From the NCBI GenBank assembly GCA_902464965.1, contig CABQLI010000051.1, positions 1-15,854 of the forward strand: DNA of 15,854 nucleotides. Reading direction: 5' to 3'. The translations under genes were made by a program, and so were the position numbers. Positions within the stretch are counted from its first letter, which is position 1; each line of letters opens with the position of its first letter. The DNA comes from an uncultured Collinsella sp. GTDB taxonomy: Bacteria > Actinomycetota > Coriobacteriia > Coriobacteriales > Coriobacteriaceae. The notes under the pieces are model-generated. The model was not told the DNA's origin and searched no databases. It saw only the letters and a list, made by a program, of their open reading frames with translations. Positions 1-6,702 of this stretch are shown here, one piece after another.

Positions 1-104
1 TCGCCTTTGGCATTGGCGCCGAGCGCGTCGCGGCCCTGCGCTACGACCTGCCGGACCTGCGTACGCTCATGACGGGCGATATGCGCTTCTTGAACCAATT
101 TTAA
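1..104 (+). CDS. pheS: Phenylalanine--tRNA ligase alpha subunit, C-terminal end (partial)
   Basis: The reading frame is open from base 3 to a TAA at 102-104. The first two bases (tc) would complete a Phe codon. It encodes 33 residues beginning AFGIGAERVAALRYDLPDLR and ending MRFLNQF. This is the characteristic end of PheS, the catalytic alpha chain of the alpha2-beta2 phenylalanyl-tRNA synthetase: the G-x-G-x-E-R stretch is class II aminoacyl-tRNA synthetase motif 3, with its Arg contacting ATP, and the family ends in a short Phe-rich tail. pheT follows on the same strand after 180 bases, the usual order. The 5' part lies outside the window. The identification is firm even though the fragment is short. 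Confidence 0.93.
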   Translation, partial: AFGIGAERVAALRYDLPDLRTLMTGDMRFLNQF

Positions 105-213
105 GTTGACCTGTCCCGGCGGCTTCCCGAGCCACCGCACCTTGCCTTTCAATCGTCGGTTGCGTACCTAAGTACGCGGCCCTCCTCTTTCAAGGCAATC
201 TGCGGCACCTCGG
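105..213. repeat. Palindromic spacer between pheS and pheT
   Basis: This non-coding spacer holds a long imperfect inverted repeat. CCGCACCTTGCCTT (135-148) pairs with AAGGCAATCTGCGG (192-205) with two mismatches, and CCGAG (127-131) pairs with CTCGG (209-213). A perfect small hairpin sits at the centre: GCGTAC (162-167), loop CTAA, GTACGC (172-177). No run of T follows, so this is not a standard intrinsic terminator, and I see no T-box sequence. It could be a processing or attenuation site in the pheST transcript, or a copy of a dispersed palindromic element. The first bases after the pheS stop, TAAGTTGACCTGTCC, recur almost exactly after the ATPase gene at 12776-12790. Confidence 0.7.
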
Positions 214-221
214 AAACCCGT

Positions 222-259
222 CTCCGTAGCTGGAGTTTTCCGTCTGTTTATTGCAGACG
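222..259 (+). promoter_or_regulatory. Small hairpins in the pheT leader
   Basis: Two short inverted repeats precede the pheT ribosome binding site. CTCC (222-225) and GGAG (232-235) are followed by TTTT (236-239), which looks like a very weak terminator. CGTCTG (241-246), loop TTTATTG, CAGACG (254-259) is a perfect 6-bp hairpin. The AAGGAG site of pheT begins about 11 bases later. A role in attenuation or mRNA stability is possible but is inferred only from the pairing. Confidence 0.35.
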
Positions 260-284
260 TTACAGATGAAAGGAGACCAGTTAG

Positions 285-2813
285 ATGCGCGTTTCTTACG
301 ACTGGCTCAAGACCATGATCGATATTCCGGAGGATCCCAAGACCCTTTCGGACGAATATATCCGTACCGGCACCGAGGTCGAGGCAATCGACACCGTGGG
401 CGAGTCCTTCGACCACGTGGTGACCGCCAAGGTGCTCACCAAGACCCCGCACCCCGATAGCGACCACATGTATGTGTGCTCGGTCGATGTGGGCGACAAG
501 AATCTCGACGCCGACGGTAACCCCGCTCCGCTGCAGATCGTCTGCGGCGCGCAGAACTTCGAGGCCGGCGACCACATCGTCACGGCCATGATCGGTGCTG
601 TGCTTCCCGGCGACGTCAAGATCAAGAAGAGCAAGCTTCGCGGCGTCGTGTCCATGGGCATGAACTGCTCTGCGCGCGAGCTCGGCCTGGGCGGCGACCA
701 CTCCGGCATCATGATTCTGCCCGAGGATACGCCTTGCGGCATGCCGTTTGCCGAGTACGTGGGCTCGAGCGACACCGTGCTCGACTGCGAGATCACGCCC
801 AACCGTCCCGATTGCCTGTCCATGATCGGCATGGCCCGCGAGACCGGCGCCATCTTCGACCGCGAGATCACGCCCAACCGTCCCGACTGCCTGTCCATGA
901 TCGGCATGGCCCGCGAGACCGGTGCCATCTTCGACCGCGATTTCCACGTTGAGCTGCCCGCCATCAAGGCCGAGACCGGCCGCGCGACCGACGACGAGCT
1001 TTCGGTCGAGATTGCCGACGAAGGCCTGTGCGACCGCTACGTCGCCCGCATCGTGCGCAACGTGAAGGTCGGCCCCTCGCCTGACTGGATGGTCAAGCGC
1101 CTCAACGCCCTGGGCGTGCGTCCGCACAACAACATCGTCGACATCACCAACTACGTGATGATGCTTACCGGTCAGCCGCTGCACGCCTTTGACCTGGACA
1201 CCTTTGCCGAGCGCGAGGGCAGGCGTTGCGTGGTGGTTCGCGCCGCCCAGCAGGATGAGAAGTTCACGACGCTCGACGGCGAGGAACGCACGCTTGACGC
1301 CGGCATGGGCCTTATCACCGACGGCGAGCGTCCCGTGGCGCTGGCCGGCGTCATGGGCGGCATGGATTCCGAGATCGAGGACGATACCGTCGATGTGATG
1401 GTCGAGAGCGCCTGCTTCAACGCCGGTCGCACCTCGCACACCAGCCGCGATCTGTCGCTGATCTCCGACGCCTCCATTCGCTTTGAGCGCCAGGTCGATG
1501 AGACCGGCTGCGTGGATGTCGCCAACGTTACCTGCGCGCTCATCGAGGAGATCGCCGGCGGCGAGGTCGCTCCCGGCTACGTCGACGTTTTCCCCGCGCC
1601 CAAAACCATCGACAGCATTAAGCTGCGCCTGGCCCGCGTGCATGCCATCTGCGGCGCCGACATCGAGCCCGACTTTATCGAGCGTTCGCTCACTCGCCTG
1701 GGCTGCACCGTCGAGCGCGACGGCGAGGACTTTATGGTCACTCCGCCGAGCTTCCGCCCCGACCTGCCGCGCGAGATCGATCTGATCGAGGAGGTCCTGC
1801 GCCTGTGGGGCATGGGCCGTGTGACGGCGACCATCCCGGCTGCCAAGAACCACATCGGCGGCCTGACCCGCGAGCAGAAGCTCACCCGTAAGGTCGGCGA
1901 GATCCTGCGCGCCTGTGGCCTCAACGAGACCACGACTTTTGGCTTTGCCGCCCCGGGCGACCTGGAGAAGATCGGTATGTCCACCGAGGGCCGCGGTTGC
2001 CCCGTGGTGCTCATGAACCCGCTGGTGGCCGAGCAGACCGAGATGCGCCGCTCGCTGCTGCCGGGCCTGCTGCAATCCGTGGCCTATAACGAGGCCCACG
2101 GCACGCCCAACGTGCATCTGTACGAGGTCGGCAGCCTGTTCCACGGTCGCGAGAACGCCAGCCTGCCCAAGGAGACCAAGTCCGTCGCGGGTGTGCTCTC
2201 GGGCCAGTGGAGCGAGCAGTCTTGGAGCATGAAGTACCGCAAGCTGCGCTTCTTCTTTGGTAAGGGCATTGTCGAGGAACTGCTCGCCCAGCTGCGCATC
2301 GAGAAGGTTCGCTTCCGTCCCGTCGAGGGCGAGGGCTACGCTTTCTTGCAGCCGGGTCGTGCGGCCGAGGTTCTGTCCGGCGGCACCGTGCTGGGCTGGG
2401 TCGGCGAGATTCACCCCAAGGCGCGCGAGGCGATGGGCATCGATGAGGTCGTCGTTGCCTTTGAGCTCGATCTGGACAAGCTGATCAAGGGTGCCCGCAA
2501 CCAGGAGAACTACCGCGAGTTCTCGCAGTACCCGGCTGTTGAGCACGACCTTGCTATCGTGGTCGATAACTCCGTGACCTGCGAGGATCTTGAGCGCCGT
2601 ATTACCAGCGCCGGCGGCAAGCTGCTCGAGGGCGTGCGCCTGTTCGACGTCTACCGTGATCCGGTCCGCGTGGGTGTGGGCAAGAAGTCCATGGCCTTTG
2701 CGCTTACGTATCGCTCCGACGACCACACGCTCACCAGCGAAGAGGTCGAGAAAGCGCACCAGAAGATCGTCACCAAGGTGTGCAAGGGCGTAAACGGCGA
2801 GGTCCGCGGCTAG
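285..2813 (+). CDS. pheT: Phenylalanine--tRNA ligase beta subunit with internal 25-residue duplication
   Basis: This is the 842-residue beta chain of phenylalanyl-tRNA synthetase, which recognises tRNA-Phe and carries the editing site that removes mischarged Tyr. An EMAP-like OB-fold tRNA-binding domain spans about residues 40-150 (HPDSDHMYVCSVDVG, then SKLRGVVSMGMNCSARELGL). The B3/B4 editing region follows, then B5 and the catalytic-like core (RPDLPREIDLIEEVLRLWG). A C-terminal FDX-ACB anticodon-binding domain starts near YREFSQYPAVEHDLAIVVD and ends VTKVCKGVNGEVRG. The ATG at 285 is supported by AAGGAG at 270-275, nine bases upstream. PheT is usually about 790-820 residues; the excess is explained by a second copy of residues 169-193 inserted at 194-218. 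Apart from that the frame is intact, so an active enzyme is likely, but the effect of the insert is unknown. Confidence 0.96.
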   Translation: MRVSYDWLKTMIDIPEDPKTLSDEYIRTGTEVEAIDTVGESFDHVVTAKVLTKTPHPDSDHMYVCSVDVGDKNLDADGNPAPLQIVCGAQNFEAGDHIVTAMIGAVLPGDVKIKKSKLRGVVSMGMNCSARELGLGGDHSGIMILPEDTPCGMPFAEYVGSSDTVLDCEITPNRPDCLSMIGMARETGAIFDREITPNRPDCLSMIGMARETGAIFDRDFHVELPAIKAETGRATDDELSVEIADEGLCDRYVARIVRNVKVGPSPDWMVKRLNALGVRPHNNIVDITNYVMMLTGQPLHAFDLDTFAEREGRRCVVVRAAQQDEKFTTLDGEERTLDAGMGLITDGERPVALAGVMGGMDSEIEDDTVDVMVESACFNAGRTSHTSRDLSLISDASIRFERQVDETGCVDVANVTCALIEEIAGGEVAPGYVDVFPAPKTIDSIKLRLARVHAICGADIEPDFIERSLTRLGCTVERDGEDFMVTPPSFRPDLPREIDLIEEVLRLWGMGRVTATIPAAKNHIGGLTREQKLTRKVGEILRACGLNETTTFGFAAPGDLEKIGMSTEGRGCPVVLMNPLVAEQTEMRRSLLPGLLQSVAYNEAHGTPNVHLYEVGSLFHGRENASLPKETKSVAGVLSGQWSEQSWSMKYRKLRFFFGKGIVEELLAQLRIEKVRFRPVEGEGYAFLQPGRAAEVLSGGTVLGWVGEIHPKAREAMGIDEVVVAFELDLDKLIKGARNQENYREFSQYPAVEHDLAIVVDNSVTCEDLERRITSAGGKLLEGVRLFDVYRDPVRVGVGKKSMAFALTYRSDDHTLTSEEVEKAHQKIVTKVCKGVNGEVRG
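789..938 (+). repeat. 75-bp in-frame tandem duplication inside pheT
   Basis: Bases 789-863 and 864-938 are head-to-tail copies encoding the same 25 residues, from EITPNRPDCLSMIGMARE to TGAIFDR. They differ at only two bases, both synonymous: GAT/GAC for Asp and GGC/GGT for Gly. The segment is the conserved junction after the tRNA-binding domain (family pattern T-P-N-R-x-D-C-L-S-x-x-G-x-A-R-E), normally present once. The reading frame is kept across both joins. Confidence 0.97.
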
Positions 2814-2923
2814 GGCTTGCTCTGGGGGCGTAGGGCCTGATGGCGGTTGCTGTGGGCTCTGCGTGACCGCGGTGTTCGGAATAAGGCACCGTTGAGCCTG
2901 CATATATGACACGCGCATTACAT

Positions 2924-2958
2924 AACGGCGTGCTGCTTTGTCGGCAGCGCGCCGTTTT
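2924..2958 (+). terminator. Intrinsic terminator downstream of pheT
   Basis: A 13-bp stem is formed by AACGGCGTGCTGC (2924-2936) and GCAGCGCGCCGTT (2944-2956), with one T-G wobble and a 7-base loop TTTGTCG. The right arm ends in TTTT (2955-2958). It lies 110 bases after the pheT stop and separates pheST from the metal-transport genes. Confidence 0.82.
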
Positions 2959-2966
2959 GCTATGAT
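2938..2966 (+). promoter_or_regulatory. Promoter of the cbiMQO operon, embedded in the pheT terminator
   Basis: The -35 candidate TTGTCG (2938-2943) and -10 TATGAT (2961-2966) are 17 bases apart, an ideal sigma-70-type spacing. The -35 box occupies the loop of the preceding terminator and the spacer is its right arm. Transcription would start near 2973, leaving a leader of about 90 bases before cbiM. Confidence 0.65.
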
Positions 2967-2976
2967 AGCCCGCGGC

Positions 2977-3004
2977 GTGTTACGAATCTGACAATGCGTA
3001 ACAC
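2977..3004. promoter_or_regulatory. NikR-like operator (inverted repeat GTGTTAC-N14-GTAACAC)
   Basis: GTGTTAC (2977-2983) and GTAACAC (2998-3004) are perfect inverted 7-mers separated by 14 bases, extended by one further G/C pair inside. The repeat sits just downstream of the -10 box, at or just past the predicted start point, where a bound repressor would block transcription. NikR ribbon-helix-helix repressors bind widely spaced half-sites over about 28 bp (GTATGA-N16-TCATAC in E. coli). From memory, GTGTTAC-N13/14-GTAACAC has been described for NikR in some Desulfovibrio. Placement before a nickel/cobalt importer fits, but no nikR gene is in the window. An mRNA hairpin is an alternative reading. 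Confidence 0.6.
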
Positions 3005-3061
3005 TGACAAGGTGATTTAAGCGGCGTTGCAATTCTGTGCGCCGACAACCGGGAGGCGTAC

Positions 3062-4144
3062 ATGCACATTCCAGATAATTATCTGTCTCCGCAGACCGAT
3101 GCTGTCATGGCGGTGGCAATGGTGCCCGTTTGGGTCCACTGCATCAAGAAGGTGCGCGCCACGCTCGATCGCGAGCACATGGCTTTCCTGGGCATCTGCG
3201 CCGCTTTTTCCTTCTTGCTCATGATGTTTAACGTTCCGCTGCCCGGCGGCACCACAGGCCACGCCGTCGGCGGCGCACTCATCGCGCTGCTGCTGGGCCC
3301 CGAGGCCGCGGCTATCGCTGTCTCGGTCGCGCTGGCGCTGCAGGCGCTGCTGTTTGGCGACGGCGGCATCCTGTCCTTTGGCGCCAACTGCTTTAACATG
3401 GCCTTCGTGCTGCCGTTTGTTGCCGCCATGGTATTCCGCGCGCTCAACAGCCGCCTGCACGACAAGAGCTGGGGCACCTCGGTTTCTGCCATCGTGAGCG
3501 GCTGGGTTGGCTTGTGCGTGGCTGCCCTGTGCGCGGCGATCGAGTTTGGCATTCAGCCGATGCTCTTCACCAACGCCTCGGGCGCGCCGCTGTACTGCCC
3601 CTTCCCGCTGTCCGTGGCTATTCCGGCTATGTTGATCCCGCATATGCTGGTTGCCGGCGTGATCGAGGGCGTGGCAACGGCCGCCATCTACGGTTTCATT
3701 AAGAAGACGGCGCCGGGCATTATCGTCGGCCCCGAAGCCGCCGATGGCCAGCTTACCGCCGATGGTACCGCCAAGAAGACTTCCCTGGTCCCCACGCTCA
3801 TCCTGATCGCCGTGCTTGTCGTGGCCACGCCGCTGGGCCTGCTGGCCACGGGTGACGCCTGGGGTGAGTGGGACGCCGAGGGCGCCGCGACCGCCGTTCA
3901 GGAGGCTGGCGACGACAGCCTGCAGGCTTCGGTCGGCCTTGATACCCCGACCTTTGCCGACGCTCTGCCTACGGGTGATTACCTGCAGGCCTATTCCGAG
4001 GAGCAGGGCCTTGGCTTTGCCGGCCAGGCCGCGATGTATATTCTTTCGGGCGTGATTGGCGTGGCGGTGCTTACCATTGCATTCCGCCTGGTCTCGCTGA
4101 CGGTCAAGGAAAGCGGTGCTCATGGCAATAGCCGAGCTGCCTAG
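3062..4144 (+). CDS. cbiM: ECF nickel/cobalt transporter substrate-binding subunit (NikM/CbiM with fused NikN-like part)
   Basis: This 360-residue membrane protein is the S component of a group I energy-coupling-factor importer for Ni2+ or Co2+. The N-terminus MHIPD places His2 for metal binding by the free amino end, and GGTTGHAVGG supplies His67; both positions match the metal ligands known from NikM structures. LLFGDGGILSFGANCFNMAF (about 97-116) is the family signature loop. The C-terminal part has a membrane segment (241-262), a roughly 60-residue outside loop starting GDAWGEWD (264-271), and a last membrane segment (323-345). That is the layout of NikN fused to NikM, so no separate cbiN is needed. 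GGGAGG at 3051-3056 supports the start. Nickel is favoured over cobalt by the upstream NikR-like site, which is an inference. Confidence 0.92.
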   Translation: MHIPDNYLSPQTDAVMAVAMVPVWVHCIKKVRATLDREHMAFLGICAAFSFLLMMFNVPLPGGTTGHAVGGALIALLLGPEAAAIAVSVALALQALLFGDGGILSFGANCFNMAFVLPFVAAMVFRALNSRLHDKSWGTSVSAIVSGWVGLCVAALCAAIEFGIQPMLFTNASGAPLYCPFPLSVAIPAMLIPHMLVAGVIEGVATAAIYGFIKKTAPGIIVGPEAADGQLTADGTAKKTSLVPTLILIAVLVVATPLGLLATGDAWGEWDAEGAATAVQEAGDDSLQASVGLDTPTFADALPTGDYLQAYSEEQGLGFAGQAAMYILSGVIGVAVLTIAFRLVSLTVKESGAHGNSRAA

Positions 4145-4958
4145 CTGGCTTGCGGCCGAGGAGCGATATGAGCCCGTGGGGGCTCGGCATCGTGTGATGC
4201 AAAAGAATGTCCTGCACCTGGCGAGCCTGCTTGAGCGGGTTCGCCTGGGTGGAGGCGCGCACGAGGGCGGGTCGATGGTCGACCGCGCCCTTTCTTGCGT
4301 TTCGGCTCCGGTGCGCCTGGTGGGGATGTTCGTTTGCGTCCTGTGCGTGTGTCTGACGCAGAGCCCGCTGTACCTCATGTTGATGGCGGCTATCGCGCTG
4401 GTGCTCGTTGCTGTGCGCCCTGTACGCGGGCTGCGCGCGACCTTTGTGCCGGCTCTCGGTGCCGCGGGACTCGCAGTGGTTCTGGCGCTGCCTGCCCTGC
4501 TGCTAGGCGCTTCCGCTACGGGCGCCATGCTCAAAATTGCGCTCAAGACGTTCATTAACCTGTCGCTCGTACTGGGCGTTTCGTGGACGCTCACCTGGAG
4601 CCGCATGTCGGCGGCGCTCAAGATGCTGCATCTGCCCGACGAAGTTATCTTTACGTTTGATATGGCGCTCAAGCACATCGAGGTGCTGGGTCGCACGGCG
4701 CACAATCTGTGCGAATCGGTCATGCTGCGCAGCGTTGGCCGTGCGCCTGAGGGATTTTCGCGTACCGACTCGCTGGCGGGTATCATGGGCATGACCTTTA
4801 TCAAGGCGATGGAATGCAGCCGCGCGATGGACGAGGCCATGCTGTGCCGCGGCTTTGCCGGTACGTATCCGGCGCTCGCGCGCGCCGGGTTTAGCTGGCG
4901 CGATGCGGTCTATGCGGCCGGCGTGGCGCTGCTGGCAGTGTTGTGCGCCGTGCTGTAG
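4122..4958 (+). CDS. cbiQ: ECF transporter transmembrane component CbiQ/NikQ (EcfT)
   Basis: This 278-residue protein is the T component that links the metal-binding subunit to the ATPase. It has hydrophobic stretches at about 61-110, 111-160 and 262-278. The long cytoplasmic coupling region carries the EcfT Ala-Arg-Gly type motif SRAMDEAMLCRGFAG and the earlier LKMLHLPDEVIFTFDMALKH. The ATG at 4122 lies inside the end of cbiM, a 23-base overlap that suggests coupled translation. AGGA at 4107-4110 is 11 bases from this ATG but 5 bases from an in-frame GTG at 4116, so the start may be two codons earlier. The N-terminus has an unusual hydrophilic stretch of about 50 residues before the first membrane segment. 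Confidence 0.88.
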   Translation: MAIAELPSWLAAEERYEPVGARHRVMQKNVLHLASLLERVRLGGGAHEGGSMVDRALSCVSAPVRLVGMFVCVLCVCLTQSPLYLMLMAAIALVLVAVRPVRGLRATFVPALGAAGLAVVLALPALLLGASATGAMLKIALKTFINLSLVLGVSWTLTWSRMSAALKMLHLPDEVIFTFDMALKHIEVLGRTAHNLCESVMLRSVGRAPEGFSRTDSLAGIMGMTFIKAMECSRAMDEAMLCRGFAGTYPALARAGFSWRDAVYAAGVALLAVLCAVL

Positions 4959-5002
4959 TGCGGGCGGCCGAGCCGTCGATGTGAGTAGGGAAGGGCGACG
5001 TT

Positions 5003-5773
5003 TTGACGATCGATATGAAGAGTGCGGCGGGCACGAACGGTGCGGGCGGCGCCGAGACCACGCCGCTCATCGAGTTTCGCGACGTGGTGTTTTCCTATGC
5101 GGGGCATACGGTTGTCGATGGCGTGTCGCTGCAGGTCGATCGTGGTGAACTCGTTGCCCTGCTCGGTCCCAACGGCTGCGGTAAGACGACGATTATGCGC
5201 CTTATTAACGGCCTTGAACTCGCGGACGCAGGGGCATACCTGTTTGACGGGCACGTGATCGATGCGGCGTTTCTAAAGGATTCCGCGGCCGCTCAGCGTT
5301 TTCATCAGCGCGTGGGCTTTGTGTTCCAGAATGCCGACGCCCAGCTGTTCTGTGCTACGGTGGGCGAGGAAGTTGCCTTTGGTCCCGCGCAGATGGGGCT
5401 GCCGGCAGACGAGCTCGAGCGCCGCGTGCGCGATGCCATGGGGCTGTTCCAGGTTGCCGACCTTGCCGACGCCTCTCCCTATCAGCTCTCGGGCGGGCAA
5501 AAGAAGCGCGTTGCGCTGGCTGCGGTGGTGTCGATGAACCCGGATATCTTGGTCCTCGACGAGCCTACTAACGGACTTGACGAGGACTCTTGCGACATCG
5601 TGGTCAACTTCCTACTGGCCTATGTTGCTGCCGGTAAGACGGTCTTGATGAGCACACATCACCAAGATTTGGTACGCCGCCTGGGGGCCCGCGCCATCTA
5701 TATCGATCGATATCACCATGTGGTCGAGGCGCCTTCGCCGTCGTATGGAACCGAAAGCGGTGCTACGGACTAG
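5003..5773 (+). CDS. cbiO: ECF transporter ATP-binding protein CbiO/NikO
   Basis: This 256-residue ABC ATPase powers the metal importer and probably acts as a homodimer. All motifs are present: Walker A GPNGCGKT (55-62), Q-loop FQNADAQLF (108-116, typical of ECF ATPases), signature LSGGQKKR (162-169), Walker B ILVLDEPT with the catalytic Glu (about 182-189), and the switch His in STHHQ (219). The start is taken as TTG at 5003, seven bases after AAGGG (4991-4995). An ATG at 5015 is in frame but has poorer spacing. It follows cbiQ by 44 bases and completes a compact M-Q-O operon. Confidence 0.92.
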   Translation: MTIDMKSAAGTNGAGGAETTPLIEFRDVVFSYAGHTVVDGVSLQVDRGELVALLGPNGCGKTTIMRLINGLELADAGAYLFDGHVIDAAFLKDSAAAQRFHQRVGFVFQNADAQLFCATVGEEVAFGPAQMGLPADELERRVRDAMGLFQVADLADASPYQLSGGQKKRVALAAVVSMNPDILVLDEPTNGLDEDSCDIVVNFLLAYVAAGKTVLMSTHHQDLVRRLGARAIYIDRYHHVVEAPSPSYGTESGATD

Positions 5774-5793
5774 TTGCTGCGTAGAGCGTGCGT

Positions 5794-5810
5794 AGCCGCC
5801 CGCGCGGCTT
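5794..5810 (+). terminator. Weak hairpin after cbiO
   Basis: AGCCGC (5794-5799), loop CCGC, GCGGCT (5804-5809) forms a perfect 6-bp stem followed by only TT. It may be a weak terminator of the metal-transport operon. The poor T-tract keeps confidence low. Confidence 0.35.
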
Positions 5811-5818
5811 TGCCGTGA

Positions 5819-5827
5819 TGGTATAGT
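5819..5827 (+). promoter_or_regulatory. Extended -10 promoter for the phospholipase-like gene
   Basis: TGG followed by TATAGT (5822-5827) matches an extended -10 element (TGn-TATAAT). No convincing -35 is seen. Transcription would start near 5834, giving a very short leader of about 20 bases before the ATG at 5854. Confidence 0.5.
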
Positions 5828-5853
5828 TATCCAGGTTTTTTATGGGGGTGGCT

Positions 5854-6702
5854 ATGCCAAGCTGGAACATTCATATCGCTCAGACGGAGCGTTTGCTGGA
5901 GCGCACCGGTGCGCTTGCCAAGAACGTGCGCGACCGCAATGCCTTTTTGTTTGGCTGCGTGGTTCCGGATATCTTCGTGGGCTATATGGTCCCTGGCATC
6001 GCCGATCCCATTCCGTACCGCATTACGCACTTTGCCAAGCCTGAGCCCATCCCTAAGCCTCGTGAGCATGAGTTCTGGGATACCTATGTGGCACCGTTGC
6101 TTAAAAGTTCGCCCACCGGTGCGCCGGCCGCGGCGACCTCGATTATCGAGGAACGCGAGCGGCTGAACCGCGTGCACTATCCCCAGCGCTACAAGGATGC
6201 CGAGCCGGTTGTCGGTCCCGGCGCCTGTGAGTTCTCGCTTGCGTCCGAAGATGTGGCGCAGTCGTTGCTCGATTTGACGCTGGGCGTCTGGTCGCATCTG
6301 GTGGCCGATACCGTATGGAACACGCGTGTGAATCAGTACCTGGAGGCGCACGGCGGCAAGCCGTGTGAGGAGTTCCGCATTAAAAAGCAAGGCGACTTTG
6401 ACTGGTTTGGCAAGACGCTGGGCATTGTCTCCATCCCGCGCGCGACCGATCGCCTGTATACCGCTGCGACGCGTTTTGGGCAGTATCCCATCCATAAGGA
6501 GTATGTGCTCAAGACCATCGGCGTCATGCACGAGATTGTACGCGAAAACCCCGGCGAGCCCGATCATCCGCCGTATCGCCTGTTAACCGAGGAGTTTTTC
6601 GATGCAACGTTTACCGAGGTCGTCGAGCTAACCGAGGCAGGCTTTGCGGCTCGCGTTGCTGCACCTGACGTTCCTGCAGTCCCCCTGATCGCTAGCTGCT
6701 AG
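5854..6702 (+). CDS. Zinc-dependent phospholipase C-like protein
   Basis: This 282-residue protein begins MPSWNIHIA and resembles the zinc-dependent phospholipase C family (PF00882), helical enzymes whose metal ligands are His and Asp residues spread along the chain. Candidate ligands are His7, Asp39 in GCVVPDIFVGY, His59 in YRITHF, and His148/Asp152 in GVWSHLVADTVWN. Unlike secreted clostridial alpha-toxins it has no visible signal peptide, so it is probably cytoplasmic; its substrate is unknown. An ATG at 5842 is in frame, but that would leave almost no leader after the predicted start point. The GGGGG at 5844-5848 sits five bases before the ATG at 5854, which is therefore preferred. The gene ends with a 4-base tail-to-tail overlap with the minus-strand gene. 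Confidence 0.75.
   Translation: MPSWNIHIAQTERLLERTGALAKNVRDRNAFLFGCVVPDIFVGYMVPGIADPIPYRITHFAKPEPIPKPREHEFWDTYVAPLLKSSPTGAPAAATSIIEERERLNRVHYPQRYKDAEPVVGPGACEFSLASEDVAQSLLDLTLGVWSHLVADTVWNTRVNQYLEAHGGKPCEEFRIKKQGDFDWFGKTLGIVSIPRATDRLYTAATRFGQYPIHKEYVLKTIGVMHEIVRENPGEPDHPPYRLLTEEFFDATFTEVVELTEAGFAARVAAPDVPAVPLIASC

Noticed and set aside
105..284. T-box leader controlling pheT
   Set aside because: The conserved T-box sequence (near AGGGTGGNACCGCG) and a following terminator are absent, and pheS lies directly upstream, so a T-box would be expected before pheS instead.
789..938. CRISPR-like or minisatellite array in pheT
   Set aside because: There are only two copies with no spacer between them, and the frame is kept; it is a coding duplication.
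168..3032. Long minus-strand ORF of about 950 codons opposite pheT
   Set aside because: It mirrors a certain gene, starts and ends in spacers without a ribosome binding site, and its repeated Gly-His-Ala-Asp-rich sequence is what the reverse strand of high-GC codons gives.
2977..3061. Cobalamin or NiCo riboswitch before cbiM
   Set aside because: The predicted leader is only about 90 bases and lacks the B12-box and the conserved NiCo junction sequences; the visible repeat fits a protein operator better.
3017..4840. Minus-strand ORF of about 600 codons opposite cbiM/cbiQ
   Set aside because: It covers two confidently identified genes on the plus strand and has a low-complexity composition with no recognisable domain.
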